Notes under the pieces: model-generated
Databases searched by the model: none
Told to the model about the DNA's origin: nothing
The model's input: the letters and a program-made list of their open reading frames with translations, nothing else
Made by a program: the position numbers and the translations under genes
Source: Burkholderiales bacterium
GTDB lineage: Bacteria; Pseudomonadota; Gammaproteobacteria; Burkholderiales; Burkholderiaceae_F
DNA: 7,679 nucleotides
Assembly (NCBI GenBank): GCA_021205255.1
Contig: JAJPXW010000356.1
Coordinates: forward strand, 1-7,679
Direction of reading: 5' to 3'
Part shown: positions 1 through 6,108 of the stretch, piece after piece
How positions within the stretch are numbered: the stretch's first letter is position 1
Layout: each line of letters starts with the position of its first letter

Positions 1-15
1 ATTTGAACGCCGACT

Positions 16-34
16 TGTAACGGTACGGGTTACA
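16..34. repeat. 19-bp interrupted inverted repeat, possible operator
   Basis: TGTAAC at 16-21 is the exact reverse complement of GTTACA at 29-34, separated by 7 bases. The symmetry and size resemble a binding site for a dimeric regulator. It lies more than 300 bases upstream of ccmA, so it may belong to an upstream gene instead. A 6-bp arm can arise by chance, so no function is claimed. Confidence 0.25.
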
Positions 35-81
35 TTATTTGTAAAAATTATTTTCTTTTGAGTATTGGTTAGTACTTGCGT

Positions 82-111
82 TTGAGCTTATTGGTGAAAA
101 CCATTTATAAG
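82..111 (+). promoter_or_regulatory. candidate sigma70-type promoter for the ccm operon
   Basis: TTGAGC at 82-87 (4 of 6 against the -35 consensus) is followed after 18 bases by TATAAG at 106-111 (5 of 6 against the -10 consensus). This is the best-spaced pair I found upstream of ccmA, but AT-rich DNA yields such matches easily. If real, the transcript would carry a leader of roughly 230 bases before the ccmA start, including the hairpins at 246-268. Confidence 0.22.
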
Positions 112-245
112 AATTTGCTTAGACGAAAATCCATAGGCCTTTCATTAGTCCCTTAGTAGTCAATGTAATTGGCTATAGAAAAATTTTATAAAAAGGGCTG
201 AGACTATAGGGATGATAGATTTTAAAAATGTCTTCTAAAAGATTT

Positions 246-268
246 CTTAAACGGGTTTAAGCCCCGTT
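246..268 (+). promoter_or_regulatory. two overlapping, mutually exclusive small hairpins in the ccmA leader
   Basis: CTTAAA (246-251) can pair with TTTAAG (256-261) around a 4-base loop. AACGGG (250-255) can pair with CCCGTT (263-268) around a 7-base loop. The arms share bases, so only one stem can form at a time. No T-run follows, which argues against a simple intrinsic terminator. It may be a leader switch, the remains of an upstream gene's terminator, or chance. Confidence 0.25.
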
Positions 269-349
269 AGCTATTGATTCTCTAAGGTTTATTTAATTCG
301 TTCTGAATAAACTTTCGAACATTGATAAACCCCCTAAATTAAGTTATCC

Positions 350-1036
350 ATGTCCAAAGACGCAGCACAACTTGAGCTGAACAATGTCCGGTGCATCAGA
401 GGCGGCAGAATGCTTTTCTCCCGCCTTAATCATTCTTGCCCGGAAGGTACGCTTGTGCGCATCGCCGGTCCCAACGGCACTGGCAAGACAACTCTTTTGC
501 GCTTGCTAGTCGGCCTTATGCAGCCTCAGGAAGGCAAAATTCTTTGGAATGGCCAAGATATACGTAAGCTTAAGGAAGATTTCCGGCAAGACCTCGTCTA
601 TATCGGTCACCTCAATGGTGTTAAGGATGAACTGACTGCTCGGGAAAACCTGATGATTAACTGCGAGGTTGGAGAGCACCCAATTACTTCAGAGCAAGCT
701 AACGAATATTTAAAGAAAGTAGGGTTGGAAGGCTTTGAAGACCACATTACGAGGAATCTCTCGCAGGGTCAGCGTCGCCGTGTGGCTTTAGCTAGGCTCT
801 ACGCCTCTAGCCATGCAAAGTTGTGGGCTTTGGATGAACCCTTTACAGCTTTAGATGCTAAAGCTGTTGCCAATCTTTCCGATTTAATTGCCAACCACGT
901 CAACAACAAAGGTGTGGTGGTTTTTACTACCCATCAGGAAGTACCAATTGCCGCTAATAACAAACAAGTTATTTCACTAAGCGGCGGAGTATGGGTCGAT
1001 GGCAAGATGCGCACAAAGGTGAGCCAGAATGCTTAG
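350..1036 (+). CDS. ccmA: CcmA, ATP-binding subunit of the CcmABCD haem-release complex
   Basis: This 228-residue protein is a full-length ABC ATPase of the CcmA family. On the cytoplasmic face of the inner membrane it works with CcmB, and ATP hydrolysis drives release of haem-loaded CcmE from CcmC/CcmD. Visible motifs are Walker A GPNGTGKTT (residues 40-48), the ABC signature LSQGQ (137-141), Walker B with the catalytic acidic pair in LWALDEP (158-164; D162, E163) and the H-loop His195 in TTHQ. The usual Q-loop glutamine appears to be Leu88 in the GHLNG stretch. The start is fixed by an in-frame TAA at 335-337, and ATG 350 is the first ATG after it. No clear Shine-Dalgarno sequence precedes it. 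It is the first gene of the operon and its last 8 bases overlap ccmB. Confidence 0.97.
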   Translation: MSKDAAQLELNNVRCIRGGRMLFSRLNHSCPEGTLVRIAGPNGTGKTTLLRLLVGLMQPQEGKILWNGQDIRKLKEDFRQDLVYIGHLNGVKDELTARENLMINCEVGEHPITSEQANEYLKKVGLEGFEDHITRNLSQGQRRRVALARLYASSHAKLWALDEPFTALDAKAVANLSDLIANHVNNKGVVVFTTHQEVPIAANNKQVISLSGGVWVDGKMRTKVSQNA

Positions 1037-1697
1037 GGTCTTTAAAGCCGTCCTTTTCAGAGATCTGAAGCTTGCCCTGCGGCAGAAGTCCGATGTGATG
1101 AACACTGTGTTCTTCTTTATCGTAGTAGTTACCTTAGTGCCCTTAGGGGTTGGACCGGATGCAACGATTTTGCGTTTGATTTCACCAGGAGTGGTGTGGG
1201 TAGCCGCTTTATTAGCAGCGTTACTTTCTCTCCCGCGTCTATTCGCAAACGATTTTGCCGATGGCACTCTGGAGCAGATGCTTCTTTCCGGTGAACCGCT
1301 GACCGTTATCGTTCTTGCCAAAGTTTTTGCGCATTGGCTCACAACGGGTATTCCGCTTACTGTTATTTCTGCTCTGTTTGCTTTGATGTTCGACATGGAT
1401 AGCGAAGTGGCAATTGTCTTAATGGCCTCTCTGCTAATCGGAACTCCGGTGCTGAGCCTAGTTGGTTCAGTTGGAGCCTCATTGACTTTGGGTTTGCGCG
1501 GAGGAAGCGTACTTACTTCTTTATTAGTGCTTCCTTTGTATATCCCGGTGTTGATTTTCGGTGCGGGAGCTGCCGAATCAGTAACTATCGGGGTGTCTCC
1601 GTACGCATATTTTTTAATCGTAGCCGCTTTGACGCTGTTTTCACTAGTGGTGATGCCAGTCGCAACTTCGGCTGCCCTTCGAATCGCCGCTGAATAG
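1029..1697 (+). CDS. ccmB: CcmB, membrane subunit of the CcmAB ABC transporter-like complex
   Basis: This 222-residue integral membrane protein has about six predicted membrane segments (roughly residues 24-40, 53-72, 97-120, 127-150, 159-182 and 191-215). It carries CcmB-typical stretches, including NDFADGTLEQ (74-83) after the second segment and GLRGGSVLTSLLVLP (155-169) leading into the fifth. In System I, CcmB is the membrane partner of the ATPase CcmA in the CcmABCD complex. CcmC, not CcmB, is thought to present the haem, so CcmAB is best seen as a release machine and not as a proven haem exporter. The ATG overlaps the end of ccmA by 8 bases and is preceded by a good ribosome site, GGTGAG at 1018-1023, inside ccmA, implying translational coupling. 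Length is normal for the family. Confidence 0.96.
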   Translation: MLRVFKAVLFRDLKLALRQKSDVMNTVFFFIVVVTLVPLGVGPDATILRLISPGVVWVAALLAALLSLPRLFANDFADGTLEQMLLSGEPLTVIVLAKVFAHWLTTGIPLTVISALFALMFDMDSEVAIVLMASLLIGTPVLSLVGSVGASLTLGLRGGSVLTSLLVLPLYIPVLIFGAGAAESVTIGVSPYAYFLIVAALTLFSLVVMPVATSAALRIAAE

Positions 1698-1712
1698 GAA
1701 AATATACAACTT

Positions 1713-2450
1713 ATGGCCAATTCCAATTCATTTCTAAATCCCGAGATGGTCTACAAGCTCTCAGGCAAGTTGGTTATGCCGTGCCTTGCCTTGGCGATCG
1801 TGCTCGCCCTAGTGGGCTTCTACGTTGGATTTTTCGTCGCTCCAGTTGATGCGACGCAAGGAAATTCCTACAGAATTCTTTACATCCATGTGGCAAGCGC
1901 ATGGATGGCCATGTTGCTTTACGTAGTCATGGCAATATATTGCGCTCTTGGATTAATTACCAACAACCAGACATGGGCAATGATAGCGGCTGCTTTGGCA
2001 CCGACTGGTGCTTTAATGGCCTTTCTTGCTCTTTGGACCGGTTCGCTTTGGGGCCGTCCTACCTGGGGTACCTATTGGGTTTGGGATGCCCGGCTAACAA
2101 GCGCTTTGATCCTGTTTTTCTTTTATCTTGGCTTTTTGGCTCTGCAAAACGCTATTCCTGACTGGAGACGTGCCGATAAGGCTTGCGCTGTTATCGGAAT
2201 AGTAGGAGTCATCAATGTGCCAATCGTCTACTTTTCTGTCCAGTGGTGGAACACCCTTCATCAGGGAGCTTCCATTACTTCTAGTGGATCCTCAATTCAT
2301 CCTTCGATGCTGGCCGCGCTTCTGATTATGGTTTTCGCATTCTGGTCCTATGCCTTTGGAGCGACTTTCGCCCGTTTGCGTTCAATTATTCTCGAGCGTG
2401 AAAAAGACCAGGAGTGGGCAGAAAAACTTGTCTTGAAAGGAGGACTGTAA
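1713..2450 (+). CDS. ccmC: CcmC, haem-presenting WWD-domain protein that loads CcmE
   Basis: This 245-residue inner-membrane protein of the haem-handling family has about six membrane segments. It binds haem on the periplasmic side and presents it to CcmE for covalent attachment. The tryptophan-rich WWD motif runs across residues 113-130 (WGRPTWGTYWVWDARLTS). The two histidines expected to be axial haem ligands are His59 (in LYIHVASAW) and His183 (in NTLHQGAS), matching His60 and His184 of the E. coli protein. The start ATG follows an AGGAA at 1696-1700, 12 bases upstream, a somewhat long spacing. The 15-base gap to ccmB is one of only two gaps in the operon. Its stop codon overlaps the ccmD start (TAATG). 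Confidence 0.97.
   Translation: MANSNSFLNPEMVYKLSGKLVMPCLALAIVLALVGFYVGFFVAPVDATQGNSYRILYIHVASAWMAMLLYVVMAIYCALGLITNNQTWAMIAAALAPTGALMAFLALWTGSLWGRPTWGTYWVWDARLTSALILFFFYLGFLALQNAIPDWRRADKACAVIGIVGVINVPIVYFSVQWWNTLHQGASITSSGSSIHPSMLAALLIMVFAFWSYAFGATFARLRSIILEREKDQEWAEKLVLKGGL
2436..2443 (+). promoter_or_regulatory. strong Shine-Dalgarno site that fixes the ccmD start
   Basis: AAAGGAGG ends 6 bases before ATG 2450 and is near-perfectly complementary to the 16S rRNA 3' end. It lies inside the last codons of ccmC. It decides the ccmD start at 2450 over an in-frame ATG at 2414, which would add 12 residues unlike any CcmD N-terminus. It is the strongest ribosome site in the operon. Confidence 0.85.
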
Positions 2451-2638
2451 TGGATCAGTGGGACGGAATTTATAGCTTCTTCGTGATGGGTGGCTACGGC
2501 CGCTATGTATGGGGAGCTTACGGAATGGTTGTTTTATGTTTTTTATGCGAGCTGTACATCCTGGTTAGACGCCGTCGGCTCGCTATTAAGGAGCTGCAGC
2601 TTCAGGCGAGAGCTCATCAGGCAGAGGAAGATCTATGA
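2450..2638 (+). CDS. ccmD: CcmD, small membrane protein of the CcmABCD complex
   Basis: This 62-residue protein has a short periplasmic N-terminus, a single membrane helix at about residues 19-39, then a basic (RRRR at 40-43) cytoplasmic tail of charged and Gln/Ala-rich helix. The family hallmark is the FF-MGGYG-YVW-AYG stretch, seen at residues 10-25. CcmD stabilises the CcmC-haem-CcmE complex and is needed for release of holo-CcmE. The start at 2450 gives a one-base overlap with the ccmC stop and sits 6 bases after a strong ribosome site. The longer in-frame start at 2414 is unlikely. The gene overlaps ccmE by 4 bases (ATGA). Cys30 and Cys33 lie inside the predicted membrane helix; no role is known to me. 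Confidence 0.93.
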   Translation: MDQWDGIYSFFVMGGYGRYVWGAYGMVVLCFLCELYILVRRRRLAIKELQLQARAHQAEEDL

Positions 2639-3078
2639 ACTCACTTCAGAAGAAAATTGGTTTGGTTATTGGTGGAATCGCAATCGCTGGAGCCGCAACT
2701 GCATTAGTCTTAAACGCGTTCCAAGAAAACCTAGTGTTCTTCTTTTCTCCATCGCAAGTTGCGACAAACGAAGCTCCTCATGGAAGAGCTTTCAGAATTG
2801 GTGGCTTTGTCAAGGAAGGTTCCGTACAGCGTCAGAAAGATGGCATCACCGTAATGTTTGAAGTTACGGATACCGCCCATGAAGTACCTGTCGCCTATAA
2901 AGGCAGTCTTCCTGACCTCTTTAAAGAAGGAAAAGGCGTTGTAGCGCAAGGCAAGCTTGAGCATGGCGTGTTCGTGGCCGATCAAGTTCTTGCTAAGCAT
3001 GATGAAAACTATATGCCTCCTGAGGCTGAAAAAGCCGTTAAGGATGCCCATGCAAAAGCAAGGGCTAAACATATCTAG
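2635..3078 (+). CDS. ccmE: CcmE, periplasmic haem chaperone
   Basis: This 147-residue protein is anchored by one N-terminal membrane helix (about residues 8-28), with the rest an OB-fold domain in the periplasm. It holds haem covalently through a histidine and carries it from CcmC to CcmF. The haem-binding motif is present as LAKHDENYMPPE, giving His122 as the attachment residue and Tyr126 as the expected haem-iron ligand (His130 and Tyr134 in E. coli). The C-terminal tail after residue 130 is charged and probably flexible, as usual. The start ATG overlaps the ccmD stop and follows AGAGGAAG at 2623-2630. The stop codon lies in the right arm of a hairpin (3060-3083). The motif has the histidine form, not the cysteine variant known from some archaea and sulfate reducers. 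Confidence 0.97.
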   Translation: MNSLQKKIGLVIGGIAIAGAATALVLNAFQENLVFFFSPSQVATNEAPHGRAFRIGGFVKEGSVQRQKDGITVMFEVTDTAHEVPVAYKGSLPDLFKEGKGVVAQGKLEHGVFVADQVLAKHDENYMPPEAEKAVKDAHAKARAKHI

Positions 3079-3083
3079 CCCTT
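3060..3083 (+). promoter_or_regulatory. 8-bp hairpin spanning the ccmE stop codon
   Basis: AAGGGCTA (3060-3067) and TAGCCCTT (3076-3083) are exact reverse complements separated by an 8-base loop. The right arm begins with the ccmE stop codon. No T-run follows, and the ccmF ribosome site (GGAG at 3087-3090) starts 4 bases later, so it is not a standard terminator. It sits at the largest gap in an otherwise overlapping operon, so it could set mRNA stability or ccmF translation. Function is inference. Confidence 0.5.
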
Positions 3084-3098
3084 AGTGGAGATTATTTA

Positions 3099-5084
3099 AT
3101 GATTCCTGAGTTAGGACACTTTGCGCTGATACTCGCGCTTATTGCGTCGCTGGTACAGGGCATTTTGCCATTAACAGGAGCGGCGCTGGGAATAAAAAGC
3201 TGGATGAATACCGCCAGGCCGGCGGTATTTGCCAATGCTTTATTTAGCGTATTCGCATTCCTATGTTTGCTTTGGTGTTTCTACGCCAACGACTTTTCCG
3301 TCCTAAACGTGGCAAGCAACTCAAATACGATGTTGCCCTGGTATTACCGGCTATCCGCAGCATGGGGTTCCCATGAGGGTTCCATTTTGCTGTGGACAGT
3401 GCTGCTTGCGGTTTGGGGCTTCCTGGTAGCGGTGTTTTCCCGCCATCTTCCACAGGAAGTCATGGCTCGCGTAATTAGCGTAATGGGACTGGTCTCTGTC
3501 GGCTTAGTTCTTTTTATGCTTTTAACGAGCGATCCATTTCATCGCTTGTTCCCAGCGGCGGCCGAGGGTCGTGATTTAAATCCTCTACTACAGGATCCAG
3601 GCATGGTTTTCCATCCGCCACTCCTGTATATGGGATACGTGGGTATGGTGGTGCCCTATGCCTTTGCAGTAGCTGCTCTTATTGGTGGTCGCCTTGATGC
3701 CGCATGGGCGCGTTGGACTCGTCCTTGGACTAGCGTAGCTTGGATTTTCCTTACTTGCGGTATCGCACTCGGTTCTTGGTGGGCCTACTACGAACTCGGT
3801 TGGGGTGGCTGGTGGTTCTGGGATCCAGTTGAAAACGCTTCCTTCATGCCATGGTTGACGGCTACTGCACTGCTTCACTCGCTAGCGGTTACGGAAAAGC
3901 GTGGAAGCTTCAAAATCTGGACTGTGCTTCTTGCCTTAATTACGTTCTCTCTATCGTTATTAGGCACGTTCCTAGTGCGTTCCGGTGTTTTGACTTCAGT
4001 GCATGCATTCGCTACCGATCCGCAAAGAGGTTTATTTATCCTTGCGTTGCTCATCATTGTGATTGGCGGTTCGCTATTGCTTTTCGCATGGCGCGCTCCG
4101 AGAGTTGGCACGGGTGGCTCCTTTGAATTGTTCTCCCGGGAATCCATGCTTCTTGTCAACAATGTCCTTTTAGTGGTAGCAATGGCTGCCGTTTTGCTCG
4201 GTACGCTCTATCCTCTATTTATAGATGCCTTAAACGCCGGCAAGATATCAGTTGGGCCACCGTACTTTGATTCCGTATTCGGTCCAATCATGATTCCTGT
4301 CGTATTCCTAATGGCAATTGGACCGCTGGTTAGATGGAAAGACGCAAAGATTCTTGATGTCTGTCGTCGTACTGCCTGGTGCTTTTTAGCAGCCCTTATT
4401 TGCGGTATGGCCGTTCCATTGATCAAGGGCTGGAGCGCTTGGGTATGTATCGGCATGTTCCTTTCTTTCTGGGTCTTTTTCTGTTTCATTGAAAGTGTCC
4501 GTGAAAGCACAAGGAATATACAGGGCAAGCTAATTAAGAAACTTCGTTCACTGACACGTGCTTACTGGGGCATGATGATTGCCCATCTTGGAGTAGCGGT
4601 CTTTATCGTCGGCGTGGCTATGGTTATGGCCTATTCTCTGGAAAGAGATGTCACGATGACTCCAGGCAATGAAGTAGCGGTTGGCGACTATACCTTTAAG
4701 TTCATTAACGTCGATCCCGGCGTACGCGGTCCTAACTACATAGCAGACGTAGGAACTTTCGATGTATATAAAGGTTCTAGGGAAGTAGCAGTTCTACATC
4801 CAGAAAAACGTAAATACTTCTCTAGCGAAATGCCTATGACGGAAGCATCAATTAGCTCTTCCATAACAGGTGACCTTTATGTGTCCATGGGTTCGCAAAC
4901 TGCTGAAGGCGCATGGATTGTGCGTGCCTACGACAAGCCATTTGTGACTTGGATCTGGTGGGGATGCCTCATCATGTCGATAGGTGCTTTGGTTGCCATG
5001 TTCGACAAGCGCTACAGACTACAGCGTAAAAAAGATTTGCAGAAACTTGGCAGCCAAGTGGCCCAACGGAGTATTGCCAAATGA
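3099..5084 (+). CDS. ccmF: CcmF, cytochrome c haem lyase core subunit
   Basis: This 661-residue polytopic inner-membrane protein takes haem from CcmE and, with CcmH and CcmI, joins it to apocytochrome cysteines. The WWD motif lies at about residues 234-252 (GWGGWWFWDPVENASFMPW). The four conserved histidines are present: His172 (FHPPLLYMGY) and His260 flanking the periplasmic WWD haem site, His302 (SVHAFATDP), and His496 (IAHLG). They correspond to His173, His261, His303 and His491 of E. coli CcmF, the latter family having a stable b haem in the membrane. Membrane helices fill most of residues 1-510, a periplasmic domain lies at about 515-612, and a last helix at about 614-634. ATG 3099 follows GGAG at 3087-3090. 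Length is close to the 647 residues of E. coli. The stop overlaps ccmG by 4 bases. Confidence 0.98.
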   Translation: MIPELGHFALILALIASLVQGILPLTGAALGIKSWMNTARPAVFANALFSVFAFLCLLWCFYANDFSVLNVASNSNTMLPWYYRLSAAWGSHEGSILLWTVLLAVWGFLVAVFSRHLPQEVMARVISVMGLVSVGLVLFMLLTSDPFHRLFPAAAEGRDLNPLLQDPGMVFHPPLLYMGYVGMVVPYAFAVAALIGGRLDAAWARWTRPWTSVAWIFLTCGIALGSWWAYYELGWGGWWFWDPVENASFMPWLTATALLHSLAVTEKRGSFKIWTVLLALITFSLSLLGTFLVRSGVLTSVHAFATDPQRGLFILALLIIVIGGSLLLFAWRAPRVGTGGSFELFSRESMLLVNNVLLVVAMAAVLLGTLYPLFIDALNAGKISVGPPYFDSVFGPIMIPVVFLMAIGPLVRWKDAKILDVCRRTAWCFLAALICGMAVPLIKGWSAWVCIGMFLSFWVFFCFIESVRESTRNIQGKLIKKLRSLTRAYWGMMIAHLGVAVFIVGVAMVMAYSLERDVTMTPGNEVAVGDYTFKFINVDPGVRGPNYIADVGTFDVYKGSREVAVLHPEKRKYFSSEMPMTEASISSSITGDLYVSMGSQTAEGAWIVRAYDKPFVTWIWWGCLIMSIGALVAMFDKRYRLQRKKDLQKLGSQVAQRSIAK

Positions 5085-5623
5085 AAATGATGAAATTCAT
5101 AATTCCGCTAGTGCTTTTCCTAGCGCTAGCGATCTTCCTGCTAATTGGTCTAGGAAAAGATCCGCGGGAAGTGCCTTCGCCGCTAATCGGCAAGCCGGCA
5201 CCTGAATTTTCCTTGCCTAGGCTCGACGACCCAAACAAGATGGTAACTAAGGAAAGCATGCTTGGTAAGGTTTGGCTTTTAAATGTATGGTCTTCCTGGT
5301 GCGGCTCTTGCCGTTACGAGCACCCAATCATGGTCAAGATTGGAAAGGATGGCGAAAAAGTCGTTCCTATCATCGGGCTCGACTATAAGGACACCGATGC
5401 GGCTGCTTTCAAGTTCCTGCGTCAGGGTGGCGATCCCTACGACTTTTCAATTAAAGATCCAACAGGCGAGACAGGTATTGAATTTGGTGTGTACGGTGTG
5501 CCTGAGACTTTCGTAATCGATAAGAAAGGCACTATTCGCTATAAACAGATTGGCCCAATCACGCAGGAAGCCTGGGACAAAACGCTTCATCCGCTAATTA
5601 AGGAATTGAAGGCCGAAGCATGA
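5081..5623 (+). CDS. ccmG: CcmG (DsbE), membrane-anchored thiol-disulfide reductase
   Basis: This 180-residue protein has one N-terminal membrane anchor (about residues 5-24) and a periplasmic thioredoxin fold. It reduces the apocytochrome CXXCH disulfide, or CcmH, so that haem can be attached; electrons normally come from DsbD/CcdA, not encoded in this window. The active site is WCGSC with Cys74 and Cys77. The conserved acidic residue Glu80 follows in CRYEHP, and the cis-proline loop is GVPETF (139-144, Pro141). These are the features that separate the CcmG group from general thioredoxins. The start ATG 5081 forms ATGA with the ccmF stop and follows GGAG at 5068-5071. ATGs at 5087 and 5090 are alternative starts that would change only two or three residues. 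Confidence 0.96.
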   Translation: MKMMKFIIPLVLFLALAIFLLIGLGKDPREVPSPLIGKPAPEFSLPRLDDPNKMVTKESMLGKVWLLNVWSSWCGSCRYEHPIMVKIGKDGEKVVPIIGLDYKDTDAAAFKFLRQGGDPYDFSIKDPTGETGIEFGVYGVPETFVIDKKGTIRYKQIGPITQEAWDKTLHPLIKELKAEA

Positions 5624-6108
5624 AGAAGATTCTGATTTTTCTCATGGCTTTCTTCTGCGTCTTTTCCACAGTAATGGCCGCTGATGTAAAGCCAACTATT
5701 CTGGATCCGGTGGCAAACAAGCGAGTGGTGGAAATTTCAAGCCAGTTGCGTTGTTTGGTTTGCCAGAACCAGTCGATCGCCGATTCCAATGCCGAATTGG
5801 CAATGGATCTAAAAAATCAGGTTGTAAAGCAAATAGCCGCTGGAAAAACCAATCAGCAAATTATTGATTTTATGGTGGAGCGCTATGGAGATTTCGTTCT
5901 CTACAACCCGCCGTTCAAACTTAGTACTGTACTTTTATGGGTAGGGCCGGCCGTATTCCTAGTGATAGCGCTGTGGGCTCTATTCTGGACTCTCAACAAG
6001 CGTCGTAAATTGCAAGCCAAACCTCTAACTGAGGAGGAAAGAAAACGTGCCGATGCTTTGCTGAGAGGACTGGACACCGGTAAGACTCGCAAAGGAGCCT
6101 CTCGATGA
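5620..6108 (+). CDS. ccmH: CcmH, thiol-redox subunit of the haem lyase complex
   Basis: This 162-residue protein begins with a signal peptide (about residues 1-20, ending VMA before Ala21). It continues with a three-helix-bundle periplasmic domain carrying LRCLVCQNQSI (43-53; Cys45 and Cys48). A membrane helix follows at about 103-124, then a charged cytoplasmic tail. It forms or resolves mixed disulfides with the apocytochrome together with CcmG and docks on CcmF. Its size matches the short CcmH (CycL) type. In E. coli the equivalent gene also includes the TPR region that is here the separate ccmI. The start ATG overlaps the ccmG stop by 4 bases, with GAAGG at 5608-5612 as a moderate ribosome site. 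The stop overlaps ccmI. Confidence 0.96.
   Translation: MKKILIFLMAFFCVFSTVMAADVKPTILDPVANKRVVEISSQLRCLVCQNQSIADSNAELAMDLKNQVVKQIAAGKTNQQIIDFMVERYGDFVLYNPPFKLSTVLLWVGPAVFLVIALWALFWTLNKRRKLQAKPLTEEERKRADALLRGLDTGKTRKGASR

Larger units (their letters stand above)
1..349. other. AT-rich non-coding region upstream of ccmA
   Basis: No open frame of useful length is present on either strand and the base composition is visibly more AT-rich than the operon. The stretch most likely holds the operon promoter and leader, and perhaps the tail of an upstream transcription unit outside the window. Structures seen in it are a 19-bp interrupted inverted repeat (16-34), a candidate sigma70-type promoter (82-111), a perfect 10-bp AT palindrome (184-193) and two overlapping small hairpins (246-268). 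No tRNA, rRNA or known riboswitch was recognised. Confidence 0.8.

Noticed and set aside
92..103. TGGT-GAAA-ACCA mini hairpin
   Set aside because: The stem is only 4 bp with no extension, too weak to claim.
194..203. GGGCTGAGA resembling the conserved part of a TPP riboswitch
   Set aside because: The partner elements of the THI box, such as the CCTGATC-like segment and closing stems, are absent downstream, and the operon has no link to thiamine.
323..327. TTGAT as half of an FNR/ANR site before ccmA
   Set aside because: No ATCAA half lies at the required 4-base spacing. The same holds for TTGAT at 274-278, so these are single half-sites expected by chance.
344..351. TTATCCAT (also 7619-7626) as a DnaA box
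   Set aside because: It matches only the first six bases of the TTATCCACA consensus, no cluster is present, and nothing else suggests an origin.
1698..1712. Internal promoter or regulatory element in the ccmB-ccmC gap
   Set aside because: Only 15 bases are available and no hairpin or -35/-10 pair was seen. The only signal is the AGGAA (1696-1700) that serves ccmC.
977..1726. Long open frame (249 codons) on the minus strand across ccmB
   Set aside because: It lies antisense to a clear CcmB and its translation is low in recognisable structure, rich in Thr/Ser/Ala/Lys. It has no ribosome site or family motif, so it is a shadow of ccmB codon use.
2414..2449. Upstream in-frame ATG extending ccmD by 12 residues
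   Set aside because: The added residues overlap ccmC and do not resemble CcmD N-termini, whereas ATG 2450 has a near-perfect ribosome site 6 bases upstream.
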